This document shows positions 9,144 through 18,564 of a stretch of DNA of 63,189 bases, one piece after another. The position numbers and the translations under genes are program-made. Location: NCBI RefSeq assembly GCF_027622875.1, contig NZ_JAPZVP010000006.1:1-63189 (forward strand), in the 5' to 3' direction. Within the stretch, counting starts at the first letter, position 1; each line of letters begins with the position of its first letter. This DNA is from Glycomyces luteolus (GTDB lineage: Bacteria; Actinomycetota; Actinomycetes; Mycobacteriales; Micromonosporaceae). The notes beneath the pieces are model-generated. The model saw nothing but the letters and a program-made list of their open reading frames with translations. It was not told the origin of the DNA and made no database searches.

Positions 9144-10349
9144 GTGCCTGCTCCGATATCCTCTCCCATCGCAGATAGCTTCGCGAAGCTGGGACCGATC
9201 GATCTTGAATCGGTCCCTGACCTGTGTCGGTACTTGTCATGGGTGCCGGACTCGCGCGGTCGGTGCGGACGCTGGTACTCCCTGTCCAGCCTGCTGGCCC
9301 TCTGCGCCGCGGCCGTGGTGGCCGGGGCGGTCACGGTTGAAGCGATCGCCGAGTGGGCTGCGGATGCTCCCTCGGAGGTGCTGGCGGGGCTGGGGGTGCG
9401 ACGTCATCCGTTGGGCCGCAGGCGCTCGCCTTCGCGTCGGTGCCTGGTGAGGGTGCTATCCGGGGTCGATGCCGACGCGCTGGATCGGGCGATCTGCGCT
9501 TGGCTGGCCGCCCGGCGCGCCGCTGCGTCCTGCGAGGTCGATGCCAATGCCGCTCTGCAGGCGGTCGCGGTCGACGGGAAGACCTTGCGCGGCTCGAAGA
9601 ACGCCGGTGGGAAGCGGGTCCACCTGCTCTCGGCGGTCGATCATGCCGCGGCGGTCACGCTCGCGCAGCGGAACGTCGGGGTCAAGACCAACGAGACCGG
9701 CGAGTTCACGAACCTGCTGGCCTGGATGAATCTCGAGGACGCCGTGGTCACCTTCGATGCGCTGCACACGGTCAAGGCCCAGGCGGCCTGGCTGCTCGAT
9801 CAGAAGCGAGCGCACTATGTCGCGATCGTAAAAGCCAACCAGAAGACGCTGTACCGCCAGCTCAAGAGCCTGCCTTGGGGCGAAGTCGGGCGCGGCGGGC
9901 ATGAGGCGGGGACCGGACACGGCCGATCTGAGTCGCGGTCGGTCAAGGTCTGCGGGATCGACCCGGCCGCGGGCGGGCTGCCGTTCCCCGGCGCGGTGAG
10001 CGCGATCAGACTGCATCGACGCCGCCAGGTCAAGGGTCGCAAGCAGTCCCGCGAGATCCTCTACGCCGTCACCACCCTCGACGCCCACCAAGCAAGCCCG
10101 GGCGATATCGCCGCCCTGGTCCGCGGGCATTGGACCATCGAGAACCGCCACCACCTGGTCAGAGATACGACGTTCGCCGAAGACGCCTCCCGGCTCAGGA
10201 CCGGAAACGCGCCCCGCGCGATGGCAGGGTTCCGCAACCTCGCCATCGGCGCACTCCGCCTCGCCGGCGTCGACAACCTCGCCAAAGCGACCCGACACAA
10301 CGCGCGAAACCATTACAGGCCACTGCCATTCATCGGCATCACGGCATAA
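9144..10349 (+). CDS. ISAs1 family transposase (copy B)
   Basis: Identical 401-aa protein to the one at 128-1333, with the same GTG start and catalytic motifs. Its reading direction is the same as the host gene it interrupts. Confidence 0.95.
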   Translation: MPAPISSPIADSFAKLGPIDLESVPDLCRYLSWVPDSRGRCGRWYSLSSLLALCAAAVVAGAVTVEAIAEWAADAPSEVLAGLGVRRHPLGRRRSPSRRCLVRVLSGVDADALDRAICAWLAARRAAASCEVDANAALQAVAVDGKTLRGSKNAGGKRVHLLSAVDHAAAVTLAQRNVGVKTNETGEFTNLLAWMNLEDAVVTFDALHTVKAQAAWLLDQKRAHYVAIVKANQKTLYRQLKSLPWGEVGRGGHEAGTGHGRSESRSVKVCGIDPAAGGLPFPGAVSAIRLHRRRQVKGRKQSREILYAVTTLDAHQASPGDIAALVRGHWTIENRHHLVRDTTFAEDASRLRTGNAPRAMAGFRNLAIGALRLAGVDNLAKATRHNARNHYRPLPFIGITA

Positions 10350-10399
10350 CCGACCAGACCGACAGTCGCCCATGCCGTGCTGGATCGTCGGGGACCGGA

Positions 10400-10942
10400 T
10401 CAGGCGTCCTGGCCACCCGGGACGTCGAGCACGTAGAGCTGGTGCGGGTAGGTGACGCCAAGGTAGATCTCGTTCCGAGTCTTGCCACCCCAGACGAAAC
10501 CGAGCCGCTTGACGAGAGACCCAGACTTGACGTTCTCAGGGTAGATACAAGCGGTTACGCGGCTGATGCCCAGGTCGCCGTGCAGGTAGCCGAGCATGGC
10601 GTTCACCGCTTCGGCCATGTAGCCCGATCCTTGGGCGGACGGGAGCAGGTCATAGCCAATTTCGGCCGAGCCCGCTGCTTGGTCCCAGCAGTGGAAGCCG
10701 CAGGTCCCGATAGGCGCTCCGTCGTCCTTCCTCACCAGCACCCAGCGGTGGCAGTCGCCAGCGTTTCGGGTGGTGTAGTCGGTGACGATCTCGTCGGCCC
10801 CGGCCAGATCGATGACAGGCTCCGCGTCGAACAGGTAGCGATTGACCTCGATGTTGGAGAACAACCGGAAGATAAAGTCGCGGTCATCGGCAGAAATGCC
10901 GTGCAGCAGCAGACGCTGCGTCTTCAGGTCGTCGAACTCCAC
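10400..10942 (-). CDS. GNAT family N-acetyltransferase (passenger, copy B)
   Basis: Identical 180-aa protein to the one at 1384-1926. Having it twice doubles the dose of this enzyme, which could be the selective benefit of the element. Confidence 0.88.
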   Translation of the reverse strand: MEFDDLKTQRLLLHGISADDRDFIFRLFSNIEVNRYLFDAEPVIDLAGADEIVTDYTTRNAGDCHRWVLVRKDDGAPIGTCGFHCWDQAAGSAEIGYDLLPSAQGSGYMAEAVNAMLGYLHGDLGISRVTACIYPENVKSGSLVKRLGFVWGGKTRNEIYLGVTYPHQLYVLDVPGGQDA

Positions 10943-11089
10943 CGAACGAGCCTACAGCGAGAGACGAGGCCGAGGCACGAAGGGTACGCACCTGGTGCCG
11001 ATGGCGATGACGCTCGCGGCCACCGCAAACCCCTGCCATTCATCAGCATCCAGAAATAACCAACAAGTCAGACCTTCGCCCATGCCCTG

Positions 11090-11099
11090 CGGCTCCCGA
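11090..11099 (+). repeat. target-site duplication, right copy
   Basis: CGGCTCCCGA, the partner of 9007-9016. Confidence 0.93.
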
Positions 11100-11253
11100 G
11101 GGATCAAACTTCGGTTTCTATGCGACCTTCACTGAGTCGATCGAGCTCGTGGATCAATCATCGAACCAATTTGCGCAGATCAGCAAGTACCTATACGGCT
11201 TAGACATTGTCATGCCTACCCTGGCAGCTCTTCTTGATCGACCATCTCGGTAA
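11090..11253 (+). pseudogene. severed 3' end of the gene starting at 6828
   Basis: In frame with the 5' part once the element is removed. It encodes the last ~50 residues of the ancestral 780-aa protein and ends with TAA at 11251-11253, overlapping the convergent gene below. It has no start of its own. Confidence 0.75.
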
Positions 11254-14200
11254 GGTCGTTGACCGTGCAAAACGGGACCTTCGGTTCCACTGCGAAAGCT
11301 GCAGCCTCTACGTGCCTGGTCACCATCAGGCCATGGATGCTCCAGGAGCGACCGGGGTCAGGTGCATGAAGTTTCGCTGCGACGCTGACCGCGTTTCTCT
11401 GAATGTCGGACACCTTGATCACTAGTTTGTCGACGTACTTCTTGGGCCGAAGAAAGTCGTTGATAAGTCGACGGGTCTGATAGGCCGAATAAGGCGTGTA
11501 TGGGTCTTTTGCCTCGATTACCCAGATCCGTGATCGCTGTGAGTCGATGCAAAGCGCGTCGATTTCACCCGAGAGGTGGTCAATGCCGAAGTACTGTGCT
11601 TTCTCGGGTTTGATCGATCCCTGGACGATGAATCCCAGGTCGGCCAGAGCGGTGACACAGTCTTTCTCCAACGCGAGGTTGCGTTCATACCGATAGGCAT
11701 CGAGTGCTTTGGAAAGAGGCTGCGGCAATATGGTGTTGGGCCAAGGGAGTCGGCCATCTTCCAGGTAGACGGTGAAGATCTTGAGCGCCGTCTCGGCGGT
11801 CCATGGCATGACCCATATGCTATCGCCGTGTTCAATAAATGGCCTGGTAGTGACTCGGTTGGACCTGCGCTCGGTCTCCCAATGCCGGATCGGCTCGGCG
11901 CTCAAGTCCGAACCTCGCAGTGTAAGCCAGTCGAGGGCTGCCGCATACTCGCCAGTGGTCGCGCCGACAGCAAGATCGGTGGCCTCGGAGATGAACGCTT
12001 CCGGGGTGGTTCTGGCGACCGGTGTGTGATCCGTGGCTTCCCATTGCGTTGCGACGTTGAGTACGCCGGCGAGGGCGTCGATACCAAATCCGAGCGAGGA
12101 CTTCATAGCACTATCAATCGAGGCAAACTGCGGCAGTTGATCTAGAATCGCCCGGGCTTGATCGTCCTCAAGGTCAGAGTCAGCAATATGTTGATCTGTA
12201 GCGATGGGGACGGGTTCTGGGCGCATGGCGTTAGATCGCGCGCTCTGGTAAGCCGCCATGTCGACGTCGGTGGCTTCCTCGGAGTCGAGCACGTTGAGCT
12301 CGTGGAGATTGGAGATCTCCAACGAGGTCTTAGCAAGCTGATGGTGGAGGGCATCGCTGCGGAAGCATGAATCGATGCACAGGTCTGCGGTAGCGAGCGC
12401 TTTGCTCCACTGGAAGTCGTCGACGCGAGTTTCGCCTGCTGGCGGTGAGGCCAGTGCTTCCTCGAGGATGAACGAGATGACTCTGGTCGAGCGGGCGACC
12501 TGCTCGCGCTCCTGAGACATGCCGTCGTCCCCTCGAACTGCGAATCCTTGCCGCCATGAGAGGCGCCGATCGAGCATGGATCGTTTGCGGTTCGCGCACT
12601 CCAGTTGTGTGGCTGCGAACATAGCCAAGTCTTCGCCTTGTAGGTGCGCGATCTCGTGGTGGAATTGCTGCTTCAGCCAGGGAAAGACAGTCTCGCTTTC
12701 GAAAAATTTGGCGGCATCGCCGGTGAGGCTTCCCGGCGAGACGCCCTCGGCGAGAAGGTGCGCTGCGAGCTTGCGGCGCATGTCGTTGCGAAGTGACTCG
12801 TGGCTGGTCAATGGGTCTGGTAGGTGGCGCGCCTGTTGACGCAGGGAGTAACCGTCGGCCCGGATGCCTGGTGGTGCGGCTTCCCAGGCTCTTGTAAAGG
12901 ATGTCCGTTGTCCCTGCTCGAACGCCTGCGCAATCAGCTCCCCGCACATCGTTTCGATCCCAAAGGAACTTTCGCCGAGCGCCATCTGCAGGCGGCTATC
13001 CCATCCGAAGGTGAGAATCCCGCCCTCCAGGCTTTCAAGGGAGAGCGCCGGGCCGCTGGCGCGGTCCTGGTGCTTGAACTCGATCCGCACGGAACCTAGC
13101 GCTGAAGCGCTAGCGGCAGTTTGGAACGCGTCAGCACTGTGAGTGAGCTTCCAGGCGATTCCTGTGGCGAGATCCCACAGAGTACCGCCCTCAGCAGGAG
13201 GTCCATCCGGGTCAAGCCTTGCGATGGCGACTGGGACGGACCACGGCAGAATCTGATAACACTGTCCTTGGTTCATGTCCCCCACCACGCTTCGGCGAGG
13301 GCTCTCGATCACCACGTTCGGCCATTCTCGCAGCGGCGGCAGGGCCAACCGCTGGAGCGCTCGCTCAGTTGCAGCTGATTTTGCGGCTTCCGCCCATTCA
13401 GCAGCGGCCGCGTGCGGGCTGAAAAGCATCGAATTCACGGTGACGCCACCGGTATAGAAGCTCTTGCTCGGCTTCCAAACCTCCCACATGTCAATGAGAT
13501 CCCATGCGAAGACTCCCGCAATGCCAGGAGGGTTGGCGAGGTCACGCACGAAGTACCAAAAGTCCTCCCTGTTTTCCTGGGTTGAGTAGAGAATCCACTC
13601 GAGGTCTTCCATCGTGGCGAGCGCGTAGCCAGCCCCAATGGGATGGCCGGCCGTGGGACCTGCGCTCACCTGCAGATGCACAATCTCGGCATCTTGGGGG
13701 ATCGTCCAGCTTCTTACAGGGCTCCGAACTTCGATGCCCGGCCGAATTTGCTCGAGCGTGCGAGCGCCGTCTTCAAGGCGGGCCTGCACCAGTTCAGGTG
13801 TCAGGCCGGTTGCAACGTCCAGCGCCAGGATCTGGCGCTCTCCAAACACGTTCAGCGAGTGGATCGGGCTGCTGGAGCCGGCGCTGATCGGGCCCAGGAT
13901 CGTGTGGCCCGACCCTTCGAGGAGCCTCGCCACATGCCCAAATACGTTCCTGTGGAAGACTTCGTCAGCCCGAGTGCCCATGCCCGCCGCGTGTTCGGCA
14001 AGGTTCGCACCAATTGCTAGCAAGCTCTCAACGAGATTGCCTGCGGGGAGCCAGAGGGCGTTCCCGCGCCGCATCACACCGATCGCGGACCCGAAGACGG
14101 CAAGCGGATCTGAAGGCCTGAACTTGAGTTCCGCGGGTGGAAGGAAATACCGCTCTACCACCAGCTGCGCGCGGTCCGAATCTTCGCAAGCCTCAAGGAA

Positions 14201-14794
14201 GTCAGGCATCACAGGCAGTGTCCCCGCGGCGAGAAGCTCCGGCTCGGTGATCGATGGCGTGGCCCGCGCCGGTGCCATCTCTCCATTGGGCCAATGCGGC
14301 GCGAGTGCTTCTGCGACTCCACTGATCCGCCTCAGCACGACCTCGCCGACATCCCCAATGCCGAAGCCGAGGTCGCGGCGAAGGTACCCGTCAATCGACC
14401 TCGCCAGCAGGGCAAGCTGGTTCAGATTCGCGGACGGGCGCTCAAGAGAACCAGGGATAACCCGATACAGATCGGCGCCCCAGCGCGTGAGCACTTCGTC
14501 TCTGGCGTCATAGGGCTGCGCATCGTCCATCCTGGCGATTTCCGGGACCTTATCTGATGCGGCTTCAACCATCTTGGCAAGGTCCGCCGCGGTTGCGGTC
14601 CGTATTCCCTCTCCTCCTCGCGAGACAGCGGTGTGGAAGAGCGCAGCGATCGACAAGCCTCGCTGTGCAGCACGAGGGGAGACCGAGGCCGCTTCAAGCA
14701 GGGCAAGAAGGGACGGGAGCGAAAAGTGCCTGATGGGCTTCGCAAGGGGGTTGCCCCCCTTATGAACTGGTTTCTTCTGGCCTTTTGCCACCAT
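11216..14794 (-). CDS. large protein with C-terminal PD-(D/E)XK-like nuclease domain
   Basis: 1,192 aa, ATG start behind GAGG. Most of the length is unfamiliar: a basic N-terminus, then a long mixed region with no P-loop that I can find. Near residues 1075-1097, GEIDALCID...IWVIEAKDPY gives the Asp and ExK pattern of a restriction-type nuclease, in the style of NERD and similar domains, followed by a basic helix (RRLINDFLRPKKYVDKL). Size and composition resemble large single-gene or two-gene defence nucleases. Its former partner may be the convergent gene broken by copy B. Activity is inferred, not shown. Confidence 0.6.
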   Translation of the reverse strand: MVAKGQKKPVHKGGNPLAKPIRHFSLPSLLALLEAASVSPRAAQRGLSIAALFHTAVSRGGEGIRTATAADLAKMVEAASDKVPEIARMDDAQPYDARDEVLTRWGADLYRVIPGSLERPSANLNQLALLARSIDGYLRRDLGFGIGDVGEVVLRRISGVAEALAPHWPNGEMAPARATPSITEPELLAAGTLPVMPDFLEACEDSDRAQLVVERYFLPPAELKFRPSDPLAVFGSAIGVMRRGNALWLPAGNLVESLLAIGANLAEHAAGMGTRADEVFHRNVFGHVARLLEGSGHTILGPISAGSSSPIHSLNVFGERQILALDVATGLTPELVQARLEDGARTLEQIRPGIEVRSPVRSWTIPQDAEIVHLQVSAGPTAGHPIGAGYALATMEDLEWILYSTQENREDFWYFVRDLANPPGIAGVFAWDLIDMWEVWKPSKSFYTGGVTVNSMLFSPHAAAAEWAEAAKSAATERALQRLALPPLREWPNVVIESPRRSVVGDMNQGQCYQILPWSVPVAIARLDPDGPPAEGGTLWDLATGIAWKLTHSADAFQTAASASALGSVRIEFKHQDRASGPALSLESLEGGILTFGWDSRLQMALGESSFGIETMCGELIAQAFEQGQRTSFTRAWEAAPPGIRADGYSLRQQARHLPDPLTSHESLRNDMRRKLAAHLLAEGVSPGSLTGDAAKFFESETVFPWLKQQFHHEIAHLQGEDLAMFAATQLECANRKRSMLDRRLSWRQGFAVRGDDGMSQEREQVARSTRVISFILEEALASPPAGETRVDDFQWSKALATADLCIDSCFRSDALHHQLAKTSLEISNLHELNVLDSEEATDVDMAAYQSARSNAMRPEPVPIATDQHIADSDLEDDQARAILDQLPQFASIDSAMKSSLGFGIDALAGVLNVATQWEATDHTPVARTTPEAFISEATDLAVGATTGEYAAALDWLTLRGSDLSAEPIRHWETERRSNRVTTRPFIEHGDSIWVMPWTAETALKIFTVYLEDGRLPWPNTILPQPLSKALDAYRYERNLALEKDCVTALADLGFIVQGSIKPEKAQYFGIDHLSGEIDALCIDSQRSRIWVIEAKDPYTPYSAYQTRRLINDFLRPKKYVDKLVIKVSDIQRNAVSVAAKLHAPDPGRSWSIHGLMVTRHVEAAAFAVEPKVPFCTVNDLTEMVDQEELPG

Positions 14795-14944
14795 GGTGCC
14801 TCATCTCAAAACAGCCATAAGCCGTTCAGAATACTGAACTTCGCTTCCGACTGGGGTATACCAAGAAGGGCCGGCGGGGGCCTACGAAGAGTCGTCGGAA
14901 GGCCACCCACCAGCCTGCGTTATTTGGAGTGATTTGGCCGTGGC

Positions 14945-15115
14945 TTAAGCCGTCTCGGTCCACTCCCAACGGATACCGCGGACGTTGAGACGGACTTCAA
15001 ACACTGTGCCCACCGCGGACGCCGGAACGGCAAGGCTATTGGGATGCTGATGAGCCTGCTCGGCAGTCATACGGATGGGGTAGAAGATTTCCACGGATTT
15101 TCTGGTGAAAGTCAT
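14945..15115 (-). CDS. small hypothetical protein
   Basis: About 56 aa from ATG 15115 (MTFTRKSVEIFYPIRMTAEQ). A longer frame reaches 15181 but the shorter start looks more natural. Possibly a small partner of the downstream large gene. The region 15116-15525 holds nothing I can support beyond the lsr2 leader. Confidence 0.4.
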   Translation of the reverse strand: MTFTRKSVEIFYPIRMTAEQAHQHPNSLAVPASAVGTVFEVRLNVRGIRWEWTETA

Positions 15116-15525
15116 GACACCTCGCTCAGGTTGGGTTCCCTGGCCGGGTGAACTCTGGCTCAAGCATCCCCGATGTACCACAAAGTTTCAAGCGGGTTCA
15201 CGAAACTCCTTGGGCCAATTTCGAATTCTCGCAAGCCCGCACGTACTCTCGCAGTGATTGATACGAGCAGGATCAGCCAGCGCCCCTCCGAAATACCGGC
15301 AGGGCTACATCGCGGGCTCCGACCTCGAATGCCGGGGACGTAGCGAGGTCATCAGACACTCGGGCGCAGAGATCTGCTTCGGCGGACTGCGCCTTCGCTA
15401 CGATGTACGCGAATGCTGCACTAAGCTAGGCGCTCCGCCAGTCGGCACCCCATGCAACCTCGCGTCCAAACGATGACATGGCGTCGATATCGCGGACATC
15501 ATTGATCCTGTTAGGAAGACATATC

Positions 15526-15882
15526 GTGGCGAAACAGACCGTTATCACGTTGAGCGATGACATCGATGGGGGCGAGGCCGCAGAGAGTGTCGAGTTCGGT
15601 ATCGACGGCTACCTGTACAGCATCGACCTGTCGGCGGCCCATGCGGCAGAGCTGCGGGACCGGTTGACGGCCTATCGCGAGTTCGGGACTCGCCTCGGCC
15701 GCTATCACGCCCGGGCCGCCTCTCCAGCTCCAGTGAGACGTGTTCCGAACCGTGGCGGCAAGGAGCGGAACCTCGAAATTCGCCGTTGGGCCGAGCAGCA
15801 GCATCTGCCGGTGAAAGCCCGGGGGAAGATCTCGGACTCGGTGATCGCCAAGTACGACGCCGCCCACACCGAAGCGGCTTAA
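15526..15882 (+). CDS. lsr2: Lsr2 family nucleoid-associated protein
   Basis: 118 aa from GTG 15526 behind AGGAAG. The N-terminal dimerisation domain is clear (TVITLSDDIDGGEAAESVEFGIDGYLYSIDLS, split here only by position). The C-terminal DNA-binding part is RRWAEQQHLPVKARGKISDS, where the usual AT-hook-like RGR is RGK. Lsr2 bridges and silences AT-rich, foreign DNA in actinobacteria. A copy among mobile and defence genes may act as a local silencer. The whole gene lies antisense to an extended minus-strand frame. Confidence 0.9.
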   Translation: MAKQTVITLSDDIDGGEAAESVEFGIDGYLYSIDLSAAHAAELRDRLTAYREFGTRLGRYHARAASPAPVRRVPNRGGKERNLEIRRWAEQQHLPVKARGKISDSVIAKYDAAHTEAA

Positions 15883-16870
15883 CCGCTAAGTTCTCTGGGC
15901 TGCCTGCGGGAGGGGCTTGCTGGCCGACAAGCGGGTTGGGCTTGGACGCTAGCGCGGCGCTGAGTCCGGCGCGGAGCCGTTGTTGGGTGTTGATGAACCA
16001 CTGGATGTAGTCGGGCCAGTGCTCGCGGTCCTCAATGGAGCCGTCGCGGGTTCCGGAGATCTTCGTTCGAGTCCCGGTGGCGTCGAAGGAAAGCGGGCTA
16101 CCGAATACCTGTTCTAGCGTCACACGGTCCTCGATGAGGCGCGCGAAGCGGTCGTGGTCGGGGTCGAAGTAGGCGGAGACCAAGTGCTTTCGGCTGATGC
16201 GGACGTCGAAGAAAGCCCCTGAGGGGGCGCCAAAGGTGAAGTCGAGGCCCCGGTATGGGCGGCCGGCGCTGCGGCTGGTCCAGCCGAGTCCGAGTTCGTG
16301 TGTCCGGCTGATGAGCTGGGTCCAGAATTCGACGAGGAGTTCCCCGTTGAGCGTGGTCGCGGTTACGGTACGTGAGCGTGTCTTCTTGCTCCATTCGTTG
16401 GGCGTGACGACCGGCTCGAAGTGCACTACCGCAGTCGCACCGACATCCCAGGCTGTCACCTTGACGCCGAAGAAGTTGATACCCGGCGGCGTGTGCTGGT
16501 TGAGCCAGTCAAGCGCAGCCCGGTGTGGTTCTTTGAAGTCGGTGGCGATCCAGATAATTGTGGAGGCCTGGGTGCCGGCGGCATAGGTCAGTACCTGCCC
16601 GAGGTGGCGGTGATCGGTGGCTTCGAGCTGGTTCTCGATGATGACCGTTGCCCCGGTCACGAGATCGGTGCCGACCAGATCCAGGGAGAACTCACCGACC
16701 GGGTGCTCCCTACTGACGATTTCGATGCTCACACCCAGATCGATGTTGAGCTGGTCAATGTTGGCCAGCAGCCACGGGGTGAACGCGGTCGCTTCATGGC
16801 CCCAGAGTGATCGGACATCGATCTGCTGCTTGCGACTGATAGGAAGAGGGATGTTCGCACCGTCATGCAT
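15545..16870 (-). CDS. DUF4268-type nuclease-like protein, possible restriction enzyme
   Basis: Start taken at ATG 16870 (MHDGANIPLPISRKQQ), giving up to 441 aa. D64 in EFSLDLVG and E79-x-Q81 in VIIENQL form an ExQ-type PD-(D/E)XK core. The C-terminal half has the DUF4268 look, with GLDFTFGAPSGAFFDVRISR and the tail HWPDYIQWFINTQQRLRAGL. Real homology appears to end near 15890; after that the frame runs through lsr2 antisense to a stop at 15545, so the native stop may be lost. The methyltransferase gene lies directly upstream. Confidence 0.65.
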   Translation of the reverse strand: MHDGANIPLPISRKQQIDVRSLWGHEATAFTPWLLANIDQLNIDLGVSIEIVSREHPVGEFSLDLVGTDLVTGATVIIENQLEATDHRHLGQVLTYAAGTQASTIIWIATDFKEPHRAALDWLNQHTPPGINFFGVKVTAWDVGATAVVHFEPVVTPNEWSKKTRSRTVTATTLNGELLVEFWTQLISRTHELGLGWTSRSAGRPYRGLDFTFGAPSGAFFDVRISRKHLVSAYFDPDHDRFARLIEDRVTLEQVFGSPLSFDATGTRTKISGTRDGSIEDREHWPDYIQWFINTQQRLRAGLSAALASKPNPLVGQQAPPAGSPENLAVKPLRCGRRRTWRSPSPRSSPGLSPADAAARPNGEFRGSAPCRHGSEHVSLELERRPGRDSGRGESRTRDRPSTGPAALPHGPPTGRCCTGSRRYRTRHSLRPRPHRCHRST

Positions 16871-16986
16871 CAACTGACGGTAACGGGCGCAGCAGGAGCG
16901 GTCGATCGGCTGATCGGCCGCACCTCCTGATGCACTCTGGGCAACCGTCGACCGCGTCGGAGGCCGGGCGTGGTGCTCGGGTCGGC

Positions 16987-17847
16987 TCATCGTGGCGTCC
17001 GGAAGACGAGCACGTCCTCATGGGCGCGCAGGACGACTCGTTTCCCTTGCGCCCGGAGGTTCCTGGTGTTCGTCAGGTGGAAGAACGTCGCGTGGGGGCG
17101 GAGTACGGCTCCGTCCCAGCGCGACAGCAGCGCGACGCACCGGTCGGCGAGGTCGAATCCGGTCGCGAGTCCGGCTCGGACGACCAGGGACGGGAAGTCG
17201 ACCAGGCGCCCGGCGTCGGTGAACGGCCGCGCGGTGACCACCATGTGCCCGCCGGGTTTGAGCGCCAGGTAGCAGCCGGCGAAGACCCGCTCCAGCCCAG
17301 AGGACAAGCGCGGGAGCGACGAGGTCGCCAGCGATTCGGCGGCCGTCTTGCCCTCGGCATAGCGGTGGTTGCGGTTGCGGATCGCTCCTCCGGTGACCCG
17401 GGCCGTATCGGGCTGGCCGTGGGTCACCGCCCCGTACGGCGGGCTCGTGAGCACCATGTCTACCGGTGCCTTCAGGCGTTTGCCGTCCAGCATTGAGGCG
17501 AGGTCGCCGGCGTCGCCTTGGAACACCTCGCCCCACTGGCCGCGCCTGGTCTTGAGTGCTGCCGCGACGTTCGCCCGGGCGTGGGCAACCCATTCGGCTT
17601 CCAGGTCGACGCCGTAGGCACAGCGGCCGGCCAGAATCGCTTCGACCAGGCTGGTGCCGACGCCGGCCATCGGGTCGAGCACGACCTCGCCGGGCCGGGA
17701 GTACCGCTCGATCGCGGTCCTGGCGATGGCCGGCCACATCTTCGCCGGGTGCCGGTTGCCCGCAACGTAGGCGCTGCTGCGCTGGCGTCGGGGTTGAAGC
17801 TGGCCGGTCGCCCACACGCTCGGAACGGAGATCTTCGGGTTACGCAC
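16987..17847 (-). CDS. DNA (N4/N6) methyltransferase
   Basis: 286 aa from GTG 17847, which overlaps the end of the preceding gene by 8 bp. SAM-binding motif DPMAGVGTS lies at residues 58-66 and the catalytic TSPPYG at 134-139, the mark of amino-methyltransferases acting on A or C. GGHMVVTARPFTDAGRLVDF follows as in the DNA methylase fold. With the DUF4268 protein downstream it could form a type II-like modification and restriction pair; it could also be a solitary mobile-element methylase. Confidence 0.82.
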   Translation of the reverse strand: MRNPKISVPSVWATGQLQPRRQRSSAYVAGNRHPAKMWPAIARTAIERYSRPGEVVLDPMAGVGTSLVEAILAGRCAYGVDLEAEWVAHARANVAAALKTRRGQWGEVFQGDAGDLASMLDGKRLKAPVDMVLTSPPYGAVTHGQPDTARVTGGAIRNRNHRYAEGKTAAESLATSSLPRLSSGLERVFAGCYLALKPGGHMVVTARPFTDAGRLVDFPSLVVRAGLATGFDLADRCVALLSRWDGAVLRPHATFFHLTNTRNLRAQGKRVVLRAHEDVLVFRTPR

Positions 17848-18496
17848 GGGCGCCTCCCGACCGCTGGGCGCGCTTGCACCAGACGCCGACCGCCCAGTGC
17901 CGCTCGACCTCCACCTGCTCGCCCTCGGCGGCCTGGACGGCGGCATCGAGCGTTTCAGGTGCGGTCGCGACTAGGTACGCGGCGAAGTCGAGTGCCGAGG
18001 CTTGGCCCCCGGTGGCGTCGGTGTCGACGAGCGTGGCGATGTCGACCGCATCTTCGTCGGTGCGACCGAGGACCGCGAGTACCCCGTCAGGTCGCAGCGC
18101 GCTGATCGCGGCGTCGAGCCCTCCGGTGCAGTGGAGAAGCCAGCTCGAGGTGCACACCATGCCCAAGCCGCGCTCGGAGCGCAACTTCCCAGCGAGCGTG
18201 GTCCTGTTGACGAGATGGTGCGCTACCCGCTGACGGGCGGCATCGGACAAGGTCGCGAGCTCCCGAGCGCTAGCGGCGCGAGAGCGGCTATAGGCGCGGG
18301 TGCAGCGGCCCGAGATGGGTATCGCGGTCCACCCGGGCAGGTCGATCGCGGCCACCGGGCCCGTCGGTGCGATTTCCACCAGCAGCCCCGCCACGAGGTC
18401 GGTCGCTCCGTTGACGGTCCACACCGACAAGGGCACGTCCAGACCGCCGTAGCGGTTCACCGCCAGCGGCGGCTTCGAAGAATTTCGGTTCGGCAA
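17840..18496 (-). CDS. hypothetical protein coupled to the DNA methyltransferase
   Basis: 218 aa from TTG 18496. The central part (SSWLLHCTGGLDAAISALRP) has the feel of a degenerate Rossmann or methyltransferase-like fold, but no SAM motif is clear. The stop overlaps the GTG of the methyltransferase, so the two are probably translated together. A TATATA box at 18535-18540 on the minus strand is a fair -10 candidate. Confidence 0.6.
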   Translation of the reverse strand: MPNRNSSKPPLAVNRYGGLDVPLSVWTVNGATDLVAGLLVEIAPTGPVAAIDLPGWTAIPISGRCTRAYSRSRAASARELATLSDAARQRVAHHLVNRTTLAGKLRSERGLGMVCTSSWLLHCTGGLDAAISALRPDGVLAVLGRTDEDAVDIATLVDTDATGGQASALDFAAYLVATAPETLDAAVQAAEGEQVEVERHWAVGVWCKRAQRSGGARA

Positions 18497-18564
18497 GTCA
18501 TCGTCTCACCGCACACCGATAGATCCAGGCTCCTTATATAGGCAGGGTGCGCGGCTCGTTCCGC

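Larger units (their letters stand above)
9017..11089. mobile_element. ISAs1-family element with GNAT passenger, copy B
   Basis: Identical to 1-2073, with the same inverted ends and the same two genes. It is bounded by the perfect 10-bp duplication CGGCTCCCGA. The duplication proves that the whole 2,073-bp unit, passenger included, moved as one piece using its outer ends. It sits in codon 730 or so of the gene starting at 6828. Confidence 0.95.

Noticed and set aside
9017..11089. The 2-kb direct repeat as an assembly duplication
   Set aside because: The perfect 10-bp target duplication and the exact frame restoration of the host gene show a real insertion.
15258..15476. A 72-aa gene before lsr2
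   Set aside because: No ribosome site, odd composition and no family; the region is more likely leader or decayed DNA.
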